Shown here: one piece after another, positions 22,938 to 31,184 of the stretch | How the letters are laid out: each line of letters starts with the position of its first letter | Numbering within the stretch: position 1 is the stretch's first letter | NCBI GenBank assembly: GCA_902801585.1 | Contig: CADCIU010000032.1 | Location: 1 to 32,304 of the forward strand | Length of the DNA stretch: 32,304 nucleotides | Reading direction: 5' to 3' | DNA from: an uncultured Lachnospiraceae bacterium | GTDB taxonomy: Bacteria; Bacillota_A; Clostridia; Lachnospirales; Lachnospiraceae | Made by a program: the position numbers and the translations under genes | Notes under the pieces: generated by a model | What the model saw: only the letters and a program-made list of their open reading frames with translations | Told to the model about the DNA's origin: nothing | Database searches by the model: none

Positions 22938-25546
22938 TATTTCGCTACATGCGTCTCCAGCATCTCCGTGATAAATGTTCTCTGATATATATCTGTCAGC
23001 ATTCCTCCGAACTGAAGATCGCACTCGCCGAAAGGCTCATCCTTAACCGCGATCTCATTGTTCCTGAGGACTCTCACCTTTTTGCCATAGGCATCGGTCT
23101 TTACAAGGTTTCCTTCGTTGTCATAGAAATCAAACACAAACTGCAGTGTGTCACCGGCTTCCAACTCCTGCAGGCCTTTGCGCATAAAGGCAAGCGGATC
23201 ATTGACCATCTCATATCCGACAATATGAGCTTCCATAGGCTGGTCGGAAATCTCCTTCACCGGATCACACTCGATGAAGATATTGATCGCTGTTTTACCG
23301 TTGAGAATTGCCCGGGTGCTGCCTGAGAAGACGGTCCCGTCCTCCGATTCTCTGGCCTGCGCAGCATTGTAGCAGATCAGCGCGCCTCCGATATGAGGCC
23401 AGGAGTTCTCTAAAGCGACCATGGGATTGCCGTTTTCATCCAGTGCACCGACATGATCGCTGCCCAAGTAAATGCGCCCTTCCTTAGTCTGCATATATAC
23501 AGCGACCTGGCAGTCCACGACCGTCTTCCACACCTTGTCCGGAAGCTGGATCTGATAACCGGACCCGGTGTCCTTGAGAGGAATGTCGATGAAAGCTTCC
23601 GCCGTGTCGTAATCCTCAAATCCCTTCACGTACCAGGGCTCCTTTGTATAGTCGGCCGCAAATTCACTCATAAACGAATCGTTATTGCGAGCCTTCGCCT
23701 GCTGGCTGGCCATAATACTGAAGTAGTCGTCGCACATGGACTTTTCAGCCTCAAGCCCCATGGCATCCAGCTGATGATAGGTCGGTGTGTAGCTGCTGAG
23801 TGCTTTTGTCGGGAAGCAGAATGCAACGCCGTTCACGCCTGCTCCTGAATTGGCATTTCGAACCACGACACATGCCTTGATCGAGTCGATCAGGTCCTTG
23901 TACTGCTCATCTGTCAAAATTTCGTTGTCGTAGTCCATTCCCGCAAGCCTGTCCAGGTAATCGATCAGATCGACCTGAAGGCTTCCTTGGAATGTATAGG
24001 CGCCGGATGCGGCAATCGATATGTTGGCATAGTTGTCGGGGTCCTCTCCGATCGCTATCTTCTCGCTTGCGAAAAGCGTGTCCAGTTTTTTGTGAGCAGG
24101 TATCACATACGTCATGTCCAGCAGAGAAAGCGTGGACTCCGTATCCGCATTGCCGTCTTTCATGATGGCGTTATAGGGGTCAAAACTGGAGATCATATAC
24201 GTGCCGAATTCCTCTGTGCTCATGCCCGGATTTTTGGCGAGCTCAGAGAAGCCGAGCGTGTAGTTCCAGCCGAATCCGCTTTCCGACTCTTCGGACGCGA
24301 GAAAATAGTCTGCGTAGGGCTCCAACCTGTAGGCGAGGTCAAAATCCTGCATCAGGCAGGTGTCAAAGCCGATCAGGTCGAACTGAACACCGCCGTCTTT
24401 GACAGCTTCTGCGATCTCGCTGGTGGGCATTGAGTTGTCACCGTCTGCCCTCTTGTTGAGCTGCTCATAGCCGTAGCCATAGGTGAGTCCGCCGCCGTGG
24501 TCCCATAAGACAAGCATATAGCGGTCAGCGGGATAGTTGTCTTTGGTCCAGCGGATGAAGTCAGACAGAGACTCTTTTTCCGTCATACAGGTGGACGGAT
24601 CGAGGTCCAGGACCTTCTCTATTTTGCCGTCATTGACTTGATAGCGGGCATAAGATCCGTCTTCCATTCCGCTTGTGAACATGCGCTCCGCCGCGCCGGT
24701 CTGAAGGACGAAGGTCATGTCAGACCCCTGTTTCGTGGCGTTTCGGATCTGCTCGATATTGATCGAAGCCAGTCCCCGTGATGCCTCCAGATCTGTTGCG
24801 ATCACATATTCCATGACTACAACGTTTTGATCAGCAGAGTGGTCGGGATAGAAGTAGTCTCTGGAGCGCTGCGAAGCCGCCGCATCGATCGCTCCGGCAT
24901 CCAGCACATCCTCGCGCCGCACGACTTCTCCCTGATCTGTTACGCTGCCTATCTTTTCATTGTTATCTCTGATCAAGTACTCGACAAGGGGCCTGGGAGT
25001 GTGCTCCCGGATCGAGAGGAAACCGACCACTGCGATCAGTACGATAAATTCCGCTGCCGTGATCAGGAAGACCGCGGCGTTTAATAGGTAACGAACGATT
25101 TTGGGGGCCTGATCGATCCTGAATGTGGGGGCAGTGAACTGTGCCTTGCCAAAACCCATGATCAGCAGGCAGGGAATCGGGAACAGCACTGTCAGGATCC
25201 GGAAAGGCACGCCCATGTTAAAGGACTTGCAGATCCTCCAGTTCAGCCGCATGAGAAAGATACTGTACAGTAAAAAGCCCGCCAGCCAGAACAAAATACT
25301 GAAGTAGGAATGACTGCCTACATAGAGCGAGGCGGCCAAAAAGACGACCGCTGACAATGCGGCCTGATAGAAAGAGCGCATACTGGAAAAGAGGATCTTC
25401 GATATCCTCCACTCTGCGGCGACCGGAACGAAGGCAAAGCCCTGCTCAACGCCCATTTTGCGGATGATCCCGAAATAGCCCAGGGCATACAGAGCCCAAA
25501 GGGCAATCAGCATAAATAAAGAATCGGTAAAGAAAAAGGGAAGCAT
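22937..25546 (-). CDS. Membrane-anchored clostripain-family (C11) cysteine peptidase
   Basis: 869 residues starting at an ATG behind AAGGAGGA. The first 180 or so residues hold about five or six hydrophobic helices (MLIALWALYALGYFGII, AVFLITAAEFIVLIAVVGFL). A large domain then has the C11 signatures: TDLEASRGLASINIEQI, LVLWDHGGGLTYGYG with the catalytic His near 350, and IGFDTCLMQDFDLAY with the catalytic Cys near 397, followed by FLASEESESGFGW. The last 300 residues are beta-rich and unassigned. Clostripain relatives cleave after Arg or Lys and are usually secreted, so an N-terminal polytopic membrane part is unusual; the peptidase would be tethered to the membrane, with the side not determined. 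Its stop codon shares a base with a class A repeat. Confidence 0.9.
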   Translation of the reverse strand: MLPFFFTDSLFMLIALWALYALGYFGIIRKMGVEQGFAFVPVAAEWRISKILFSSMRSFYQAALSAVVFLAASLYVGSHSYFSILFWLAGFLLYSIFLMRLNWRICKSFNMGVPFRILTVLFPIPCLLIMGFGKAQFTAPTFRIDQAPKIVRYLLNAAVFLITAAEFIVLIAVVGFLSIREHTPRPLVEYLIRDNNEKIGSVTDQGEVVRREDVLDAGAIDAAASQRSRDYFYPDHSADQNVVVMEYVIATDLEASRGLASINIEQIRNATKQGSDMTFVLQTGAAERMFTSGMEDGSYARYQVNDGKIEKVLDLDPSTCMTEKESLSDFIRWTKDNYPADRYMLVLWDHGGGLTYGYGYEQLNKRADGDNSMPTSEIAEAVKDGGVQFDLIGFDTCLMQDFDLAYRLEPYADYFLASEESESGFGWNYTLGFSELAKNPGMSTEEFGTYMISSFDPYNAIMKDGNADTESTLSLLDMTYVIPAHKKLDTLFASEKIAIGEDPDNYANISIAASGAYTFQGSLQVDLIDYLDRLAGMDYDNEILTDEQYKDLIDSIKACVVVRNANSGAGVNGVAFCFPTKALSSYTPTYHQLDAMGLEAEKSMCDDYFSIMASQQAKARNNDSFMSEFAADYTKEPWYVKGFEDYDTAEAFIDIPLKDTGSGYQIQLPDKVWKTVVDCQVAVYMQTKEGRIYLGSDHVGALDENGNPMVALENSWPHIGGALICYNAAQARESEDGTVFSGSTRAILNGKTAINIFIECDPVKEISDQPMEAHIVGYEMVNDPLAFMRKGLQELEAGDTLQFVFDFYDNEGNLVKTDAYGKKVRVLRNNEIAVKDEPFGECDLQFGGMLTDIYQRTFITEMLETHVAK

Positions 25547-25612
25547 TTTTTCCTCCTTTTAGATGGATTTCTTTTATTATAGTCCTCTTTTTCTTGAAGG
25601 GTGTCAAGGGAG

Positions 25613-25705
25613 GGAGACAGGGGACGGTTCTCTGTCTCCTTTTTTCAGACCGGAACAATTAACAGTCGGAGAAGAAAAGGAGACAGAGAACCGTCCCCTG
25701 TCTCC
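25613..25705. repeat. Class A repeats, second inverted pair, with a class B remnant alongside
   Basis: Units 25613-25639 and 25679-25705 are perfect 27-base reverse complements separated by 39 bases, in the gap between the GH13 stop (seven bases away) and the clostripain start. Just outside, GGGTGTCAAGGG at 25599-25610 matches the left tip of a class B unit that breaks off where the class A unit begins, suggesting insertion of one repeat next to or into another. The GGAGAAGAAAA flank before the second unit resembles the flank of the pair at 22855-22937. Confidence 0.93.
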
Positions 25706-25712
25706 CTCTCAC

Positions 25713-27284
25713 TTATTTCATGATCACGAAAGACTGCGCACCGACTGTCAAAACACCGTCCGCAGCGCGGCTGTTCCCGATTTCAAACAGCACCTTGCCG
25801 CCGGTCATCTCTCCGGGCAGAGATACATTCAGCTCACTGCCGGAAGGGTTCACCGCGCAGAGAAGTTCGCCGCGTCTGTAGACGAAGGGCCTTCCGGCTT
25901 CGCTGCACACGACACGGAAAGGTGCATCTGCCTGCAGATCTTCCTCACCATGGCGCAGCGCGAGGATCGCGCGCACTGTGTTCAGAAGAGAAGACGGATC
26001 CGATTCCTGTGCCGCGACGGTCGGCGCGTCCCCGGAAGGGTCTACCGGAAGATAGAGGTCATCGGCACGGCCGGCGGAGAATCCGAGGTTTGCGCTTTCG
26101 TCCCACTGCATGGGCGTCCTGGCGCCGGTCCGGAAATAGCCGCCCTCTTTGGAAGGAAGGTCGAGGTACTTCATGCCGATCTCGTCGCCGTAATACAGGA
26201 AGGGCACGCCGGGCAGGGTGAACAGGAAGGAATAAGCGAGCTTGAGCTCCGCGGTGTCCAGGTTGTAGCTGGGGCGGATCGTGTCGTGGTTGCAGGTCAA
26301 AACAGAGATGTACCCGAGGTCCTTCGTATCCTCATACCAGTCGAGATACTGGTCGAGGAAGCGGTTGATATCGCCGCCGGCATCTTTCTTGAAGTAGCTG
26401 TGGTCTTCAGCATTGCGGTCGCCGTTGATACTGCCGCCGTGATTGTAGTAGTCACGCATCAGCGTCGAGTATCCGCCGCCCTGTTCGTTGAGCACGAAGT
26501 CCATGTCGTAACCTGCGCGCAGCGCCAGCGGAGGATTGCTCCATTCAGCGACCATGGCCGCATCCGGGAATTCAAGGTCAAGCATGCGGCGCACGTCTCT
26601 CCAGATCGCGCTGGTGCCGCTCTTCTTGTCATCGTCGTTTTTGACCAGAGAAGAGGCCATGTCTACGCGGAAACCGTCGCAGCCGTGGGAGAGCCAGAAG
26701 CGCATGATGTCTTTGAGGGCTTCGCGGGTCGCGATCGCGGCCGGGTCGCGGAAGCTCTTCTGCCACGGCTCTGTCACTTTCAGGAAACCGTAGTTCAGCG
26801 CGGGCTGGCACTTGAAGAAGTTCAAAATATAGCACCCGCTCCTCTCGCTCTCCCCACCGACGTAAGGCAGCCCGGAAGCACCGTGAAAGCAAAAATCTGT
26901 CCAGATGAAGCGGTCGGAATACTCGTTTTTCTCTGTCTTTTGGCTCTCGCGGAACCAGGGGTGCTCTTCGGAAGTGTGTCCGGGTACCAGATCGAGCAGT
27001 ACGCGGACCCCTTTCTTGTGTGCCTCCTCAAAGAGGTGATACAGATCTTCATTGGTCCCGTAGCGAGGCGCCACTTTTTTGTAATCGCGGACGTCGTATC
27101 CGGCGTCTTTAAAAGGCGAGTCAAAGCAGGGATTGATCCAGAGCGCATTGCACCCCAGGCTCTTAATGTAATCCAGTTTCGCGGTGATCCCGTTTATGTC
27201 TCCGATCCCGTCCCTGTTTGTGTCATAGAAAGACTGGGGATAGATCTCATAAAATACTGTGTCTTTTAACCATTTCGCTGCCAT
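25713..27284 (-). CDS. GH13 alpha-amylase family glycoside hydrolase
   Basis: 523 residues from the ATG at 27284, which is seven bases from GGAGG; the ATG two codons earlier is too close to that site. The alpha-amylase barrel regions are intact: I is LLDLVPGHTS, II is GFRVDMAS with the nucleophile Asp near 205, III is MVAEWSNP with the general-acid Glu, and IV is LTCNHDTI with the third acidic Asp. The N-terminus VFYEIYPQSFYDTNRDGIGD is typical of exo-acting oligosaccharide enzymes (alpha-glucosidase, trehalose synthase and relatives). There is no signal peptide, so it should act in the cytosol on imported alpha-glucosides. The gene is divergent from an AraC regulator, which probably controls it. 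Exact subfamily is not assigned. Confidence 0.92.
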   Translation of the reverse strand: MAAKWLKDTVFYEIYPQSFYDTNRDGIGDINGITAKLDYIKSLGCNALWINPCFDSPFKDAGYDVRDYKKVAPRYGTNEDLYHLFEEAHKKGVRVLLDLVPGHTSEEHPWFRESQKTEKNEYSDRFIWTDFCFHGASGLPYVGGESERSGCYILNFFKCQPALNYGFLKVTEPWQKSFRDPAAIATREALKDIMRFWLSHGCDGFRVDMASSLVKNDDDKKSGTSAIWRDVRRMLDLEFPDAAMVAEWSNPPLALRAGYDMDFVLNEQGGGYSTLMRDYYNHGGSINGDRNAEDHSYFKKDAGGDINRFLDQYLDWYEDTKDLGYISVLTCNHDTIRPSYNLDTAELKLAYSFLFTLPGVPFLYYGDEIGMKYLDLPSKEGGYFRTGARTPMQWDESANLGFSAGRADDLYLPVDPSGDAPTVAAQESDPSSLLNTVRAILALRHGEEDLQADAPFRVVCSEAGRPFVYRRGELLCAVNPSGSELNVSLPGEMTGGKVLFEIGNSRAADGVLTVGAQSFVIMK

Positions 27285-27503
27285 CTTCATTCCTCCGATT
27301 TGTTTGTAATACGATATTAAATGTACTTATTATTGTTTTATGCTTTTGTTCTGTATCGGGCGCGGGGCGTATTCCCTTGCCGGTAATAATATGATACGAT
27401 GAGTGAAACGAAGAATTCTTGCACAATTTGAGGAGTTTCTAACAGAATCTTATGATTTTTGCGGCGCGGCTTTATATCGGCGGATTTGGGGAGGAAAGGC
27501 GGT

Positions 27504-28403
27504 ATGCAGAGGAAAGAAGAAAGGCCTGCGGAGCGGGAGAAAGCAAGGCATGGCGATATTTTGCTTCCGGTGAACAGCTATCACTGCCTGGTGCCGGGAA
27601 CTTACAGGGAGCTTGCGCTGCACTGGCATGAGGAGATGGAGATCACGCTGATCCGGGAAGGAAGCTCCAACTATCGGATCGGCCAAAGCGACTTTCTCGC
27701 CGAGGAAGGGGATATTTTGCTGATTCCGCCTTTCTGTACGCATTCTGCCAGTGAGATCCCGGGAAGGACAATGGTGTCGGACAGCTTGGTCTTCCATTTG
27801 GACCTTCTGGGCGCCAAGGAGCAGGATCTGTCTGCGTCCAAATATCTGCGTCCGCTGGCGGAAGGGCAGCTGCAGCTGCCTGAAGTGATCCGGCGCGGGG
27901 ATAAGGGGTATGAAGAGATCCGGGAGATGCTTCTCGGGGCTTTGGGCACTTTTTTGAACCGGCCCCCTTTCTATGAGCTGAGACTGAAAGCGGAGCTGCT
28001 TCAGATCGTGACGCTGCTGTTTGCATCCGGGTATGTGCGGGAGCCGGAGGAGAGCCGCAGCATGTACGCGAACCGGCAGCAGCTCAAGACAGTGCTGCAG
28101 TATATTTCGGAACACTGCGGGGAGAAGATCCGGGTGGCGGAGCTCGCTGACCTGAGCGGATTCAGTGAGAGCTATTTCATGAGCTTTTTCAGGCAGTATG
28201 TGGGCATGAGCTGTGTCCGGTATATAAACCACTGCCGGATCCAAAAGGCGGCACATGCGCTGGAAGAGACGCCGCTTCCTGTGATGGAGATCGCAATGGA
28301 TCACGGGTTTAATAATGTCTCTTATTTCAACCTGCAGTTCCGCAGGGAGTTCGGCATGACGCCGCGGGAGTTCAGGAAGGTGTCACAGGGACGGTTCTTC
28401 TGA
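27504..28403 (+). CDS. AraC family transcriptional regulator with cupin sensor domain
   Basis: 299 residues from the ATG at 27504, close behind GGGGAGGAAAGG; the frame is open to 27459 with only a TTG. The N-terminal cupin domain (about 25-110) has LALHWHEEMEITLIREG and DILLIPPFCTH. The C-terminal AraC domain (about 195-293) has two helix-turn-helix units, IRVAELADLSGFSESYFMSF and VMEIAMDHGFNNVSYFNLQF, and ends in the usual GMTPREFRK. The final VSQGRFF and the stop codon are read from a class B repeat, not from the ancestral gene. The 219-base gap to the divergent GH13 gene is AT-rich and is the likely target site. Members of this group respond to sugars. Confidence 0.92.
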   Translation: MQRKEERPAEREKARHGDILLPVNSYHCLVPGTYRELALHWHEEMEITLIREGSSNYRIGQSDFLAEEGDILLIPPFCTHSASEIPGRTMVSDSLVFHLDLLGAKEQDLSASKYLRPLAEGQLQLPEVIRRGDKGYEEIREMLLGALGTFLNRPPFYELRLKAELLQIVTLLFASGYVREPEESRSMYANRQQLKTVLQYISEHCGEKIRVAELADLSGFSESYFMSFFRQYVGMSCVRYINHCRIQKAAHALEETPLPVMEIAMDHGFNNVSYFNLQFRREFGMTPREFRKVSQGRFF

Positions 28404-28446
28404 CAACTTTTGAAAAAAGTTGTCAGAAGAACCGTCCCCTTGACAC
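28380..28446. repeat. Class B repeats, inverted pair forming a 32-bp hairpin
   Basis: Arms 28380-28411 and 28415-28446 pair at 30 of 32 positions around a three-base loop, with mismatches only at 28386/28440 and 28387/28439. Each arm has GTGTCA-type ends, the shared GGGACGGTTCT core and a TGACAAC end. It covers the last eight codons of the AraC gene including the stop and, with the TTTT/AAAA tip, could terminate transcription on both strands. Confidence 0.94.
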
Positions 28447-28453
28447 CCCCGGA

Positions 28454-28480
28454 GGAGAAAGAGAACCGTCCCCTGTCTCC
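28454..28480. repeat. Damaged class A repeat, one stem arm lost
   Basis: The right arm CTGTCTCC and the AGAACCGTCCC core are intact, but the left arm is missing. Compared with the flank of the copy at 22911 (GGAGAAA then AGGAGACA then GAGAACC), the eight bases AGGAGACA are absent. The hairpin is destroyed, but the unit still supplies the last base of the GH3 stop codon. Confidence 0.85.
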
Positions 28481-30939
28481 TACTGAAGCGTTTCCAAAAG
28501 CCAGTGAGCGTTCCATTTCAGCTGCTCCCGGGATACAATTCCGTCTTTAATACCTTGGACAAGTTCTTCATAGTCTTTCCTGCTTCCCGGCATGAACAGC
28601 GTGTGGCCGGAAGCCGCGACGCGCGGCGCGGACGGAGCGCCGTATTTGCCGCCGCTGCCAAGGATGTCGCCTCCGACGATCCAGTCCGTCATCAGAAGAC
28701 CTTTGAAGCCAAATTCGCTACGCAGGATGTCTTTGCAGAGTTCCTCACTCTCAGAGGTGTGAACACCGTTTATGAGATTATAGGAGGACATGACGGCAAG
28801 CGGCCGGCTCTCTTTTATGCATATCTCAAAGCCGCGCAGGTAGAGTTCTCTGAGGGCGCGCTCCGAAACATTGGAGCTGTTGCCGTAGCGATTGGTCTCC
28901 TGATTGTTGGCGGCATAGTGTTTGATGGTGACACCTTTTCCTTTGTGGGACTGCACACCGCGGGTCAGAGCTGCCGCGAACTTGCCGGAGACAAGAGGGT
29001 CCTCCGAGAAGTACTCGAAATTGCGGCCGCAGAGAACGCTCCTGTGAATATTCAGGGCCGGCGCCAGCCAGAGGTCCACGTGAAAGATCTCCATTTCATT
29101 GCCGACGATGTCGCCGCAGAGATAAGCAAACTTCGGGTTCCAGCTCTGGGCGATGGCTGTCCCGATGGGGAGAGCAGTGGTGTACTGCTCGTATATTTTG
29201 GCTCCTATGGGCGGCCGGGAAGTTAAGTTGATCAGTAAGGTGACAGGTCCCGGAAGGAGCTCCAGCATGGTCTCGGGCATGGTAGAACCAATGGCGTGGA
29301 TCCCTTTCCTGTCTTTATAGAAGTGCCGTGCAAGGCGCAGGCCCGCAGGGCCGTCCGCGACGACCAAGCAACCGATTCCTTTCGCTTCCAATGCGGAAGT
29401 ACTCTCACCGGCAGCGCCGGCGACCCGGCCGGAGGCATCTCCGATGACGCTCAGAATGCCGCCCTTGGGATTGAAACCGCCCATGTTCAGATAGGCGAGC
29501 TCTTCGTCGCTCATATTGTCCAGAACAGGATCCACAAAAGAGGACCGCTCATAGTCGATGTCTTCTGTATCGAAGGCGCTGAGGTTTATCCTGATCAGGG
29601 GCAGTGCATCGCTCGTGGAGGGTTCTGCGAACTCAGAAAGTGTACCACCTGCGGCAGAATCAACAGATCCGGAAAGCATGTCACCTGATCCAACCTTTTC
29701 TTCCACCTTTTCGGCAAGGCAATGCTTTACGCGGCGCACAACAAATTCTTTTTCCAAATCCAGAGCCGCGACCACAGCGGTGTCTGCGCTGCTTGTTCCC
29801 AAATGGACAAGATAGCGTCCGGCTTCGAGCACATAAGCCGCACGCGACGCATCAAAACTGCTCATATCGCGCAGGTCCCAGGAAAGGGTGACAACTTCGC
29901 TTTCGCCCGGCACAAGAGGACCTGTTTTGGCGAAACCGGCGAGGGACTTGGGGGCCTTCTCTATTTTGCCGGCGGGAGAGGAGAGGTAGGCCTGCAGGAC
30001 TTCTCTGCCCCGGAAGCTTCCGATATTCTTCACGCGCGCAGTAAGGCGCACGGCGGGACCGGTGGCTGTGATTTCGGTGAACGAATGAGTGAATTCTGTG
30101 TAGGAGAGCCCGTAGCCGAAGGGGAAAGCGGGCTTTGTGCCGGATTTGTCAAAATAGCGATAGCCGACAAAGACCCCTTCCGAATAAAGCGTATCATCCC
30201 TTTCGCCAAAACTCGCGATCCCGTAATCCTTATAGGGCGCCCAGGTCGTGGTGAGTTTGCCGGAAGGGCAGAGCTTTCCGAGCAGGAGGCCGGCCAGCGC
30301 GCGGCCGGTCTCAACGCCGAGCTGGGAGAGAACCAAAATATTGCCGACTTCCATGACCTCGGAAAGATCCACAGGACCGCCGGCGTTAATGACGAGCATG
30401 AAGCGCTCGTACCTGCTGTTGAGCGCCAGGATATCCCGCACTTCGGTGTCTGTCAGGCGATAGTCACCCTTGACGTCCATGCGGTCATTTCCTTCGCCGG
30501 AGCTGCGGCCGACCACATAGACGGCGGCATCCGCGTCGAAAGCCAGCGGGAGTTCGTACTCAGGCTCCAGAATGACAGCGCCCATGCTGGCCGCGATGAC
30601 GTTTTTCTTCTCTTTTTTGGCCTTGGCCTTGATGGCTTTGTAAAAAGCAGCTTTGTTATCTTCCCGGATTTTGTCATATGCATCGAGCCAGTCACCGTTC
30701 ACAATTGTGAAACCGGCCTTTTTGAGACCTTTTTCCACGGTGACAAAGTAACGGGAATTGACCTCTCCGGAGCCGGTGCCTCCTTTGACGGTGTGGCGGA
30801 CGCCGCTTCCGTAAGCCGCGATCGTCCCGGGTTTTTCCAAAGGGAAAGAGCCGTCTTTTTTCAGCAAGACGGTGCATTCTCCCAGGTGTCTGCGCAGCCG
30901 TTTGATATTCTTTATTTCGTGAGGTTTTGCTTTGCTCAT
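28480..30939 (-). CDS. GH3 family beta-glycosidase with reversed domain order
   Basis: 819 residues from the ATG at 30939, which follows AAGGAG; the frame is open about 100 bases further with no site. The usual GH3 order is catalytic barrel, C-terminal domain, Fn3. Here the C-terminal-type domain comes first (AAYGSGVRHTVKGGTGSGEV near 30), then the Fn3 region (PFGYGLSYTEF), an insert, and last the (alpha/beta)8 barrel (about 500-800). The barrel has GRNFEYFSEDP, IKHYAANNQETNR and LLMTDW with the nucleophile Asp near 750. This permutation is known from rumen Butyrivibrio and Ruminococcus beta-glucosidases. It has no signal peptide and is likely a cytosolic beta-glucosidase or similar. It converges on the AraC gene, and its TAG stop overlaps a class A repeat. 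Confidence 0.93.
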   Translation of the reverse strand: MSKAKPHEIKNIKRLRRHLGECTVLLKKDGSFPLEKPGTIAAYGSGVRHTVKGGTGSGEVNSRYFVTVEKGLKKAGFTIVNGDWLDAYDKIREDNKAAFYKAIKAKAKKEKKNVIAASMGAVILEPEYELPLAFDADAAVYVVGRSSGEGNDRMDVKGDYRLTDTEVRDILALNSRYERFMLVINAGGPVDLSEVMEVGNILVLSQLGVETGRALAGLLLGKLCPSGKLTTTWAPYKDYGIASFGERDDTLYSEGVFVGYRYFDKSGTKPAFPFGYGLSYTEFTHSFTEITATGPAVRLTARVKNIGSFRGREVLQAYLSSPAGKIEKAPKSLAGFAKTGPLVPGESEVVTLSWDLRDMSSFDASRAAYVLEAGRYLVHLGTSSADTAVVAALDLEKEFVVRRVKHCLAEKVEEKVGSGDMLSGSVDSAAGGTLSEFAEPSTSDALPLIRINLSAFDTEDIDYERSSFVDPVLDNMSDEELAYLNMGGFNPKGGILSVIGDASGRVAGAAGESTSALEAKGIGCLVVADGPAGLRLARHFYKDRKGIHAIGSTMPETMLELLPGPVTLLINLTSRPPIGAKIYEQYTTALPIGTAIAQSWNPKFAYLCGDIVGNEMEIFHVDLWLAPALNIHRSVLCGRNFEYFSEDPLVSGKFAAALTRGVQSHKGKGVTIKHYAANNQETNRYGNSSNVSERALRELYLRGFEICIKESRPLAVMSSYNLINGVHTSESEELCKDILRSEFGFKGLLMTDWIVGGDILGSGGKYGAPSAPRVAASGHTLFMPGSRKDYEELVQGIKDGIVSREQLKWNAHWLLETLQ

Positions 30940-30966
30940 CGTATTCTCCTTATCAAGGCCGGAACT

Positions 30967-30993
30967 GTGTATAACTGATTTCAGTATAACACA
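30967..30993. promoter_or_regulatory. GH3 promoter with imperfect palindrome
   Basis: On the minus strand TGTTATACT is an extended -10 box (hexamer at 30983-30988), about 45 bases upstream of the GH3 ATG. It lies in an imperfect inverted repeat, GTGTATAACTGA followed by TCAGTATAACAC, which could be an operator. No convincing -35 box was found. Confidence 0.4.
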
Positions 30994-31184
30994 TGTGGGG
31001 TGCCTCCCTCTTGTACAGATGGCTGCTATTTGTTGCATCTGATTCTGAACAGGCCCGGCAAACCTGCACAGAACACATTACAAACTGAAATCTGTGCAAA
31101 GAATAAGAACACCTCAACTGATAGACTCTTCTTGTAGCTGATGAAGCTGACTTAATTCGTTCAACAGACACAAGGGAGGGAAAA

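Noticed and set aside
25563..27269. A 568-codon frame antisense to the GH13 gene
   Set aside because: Shadow of a GC-rich, codon-biased gene; the GH13 catalytic regions on the minus strand are complete.
29722..30978. A 418-codon frame antisense to the GH3 gene, and a similar one at 28504-29226
   Set aside because: Same codon-bias effect; no start signal and no recognisable protein.
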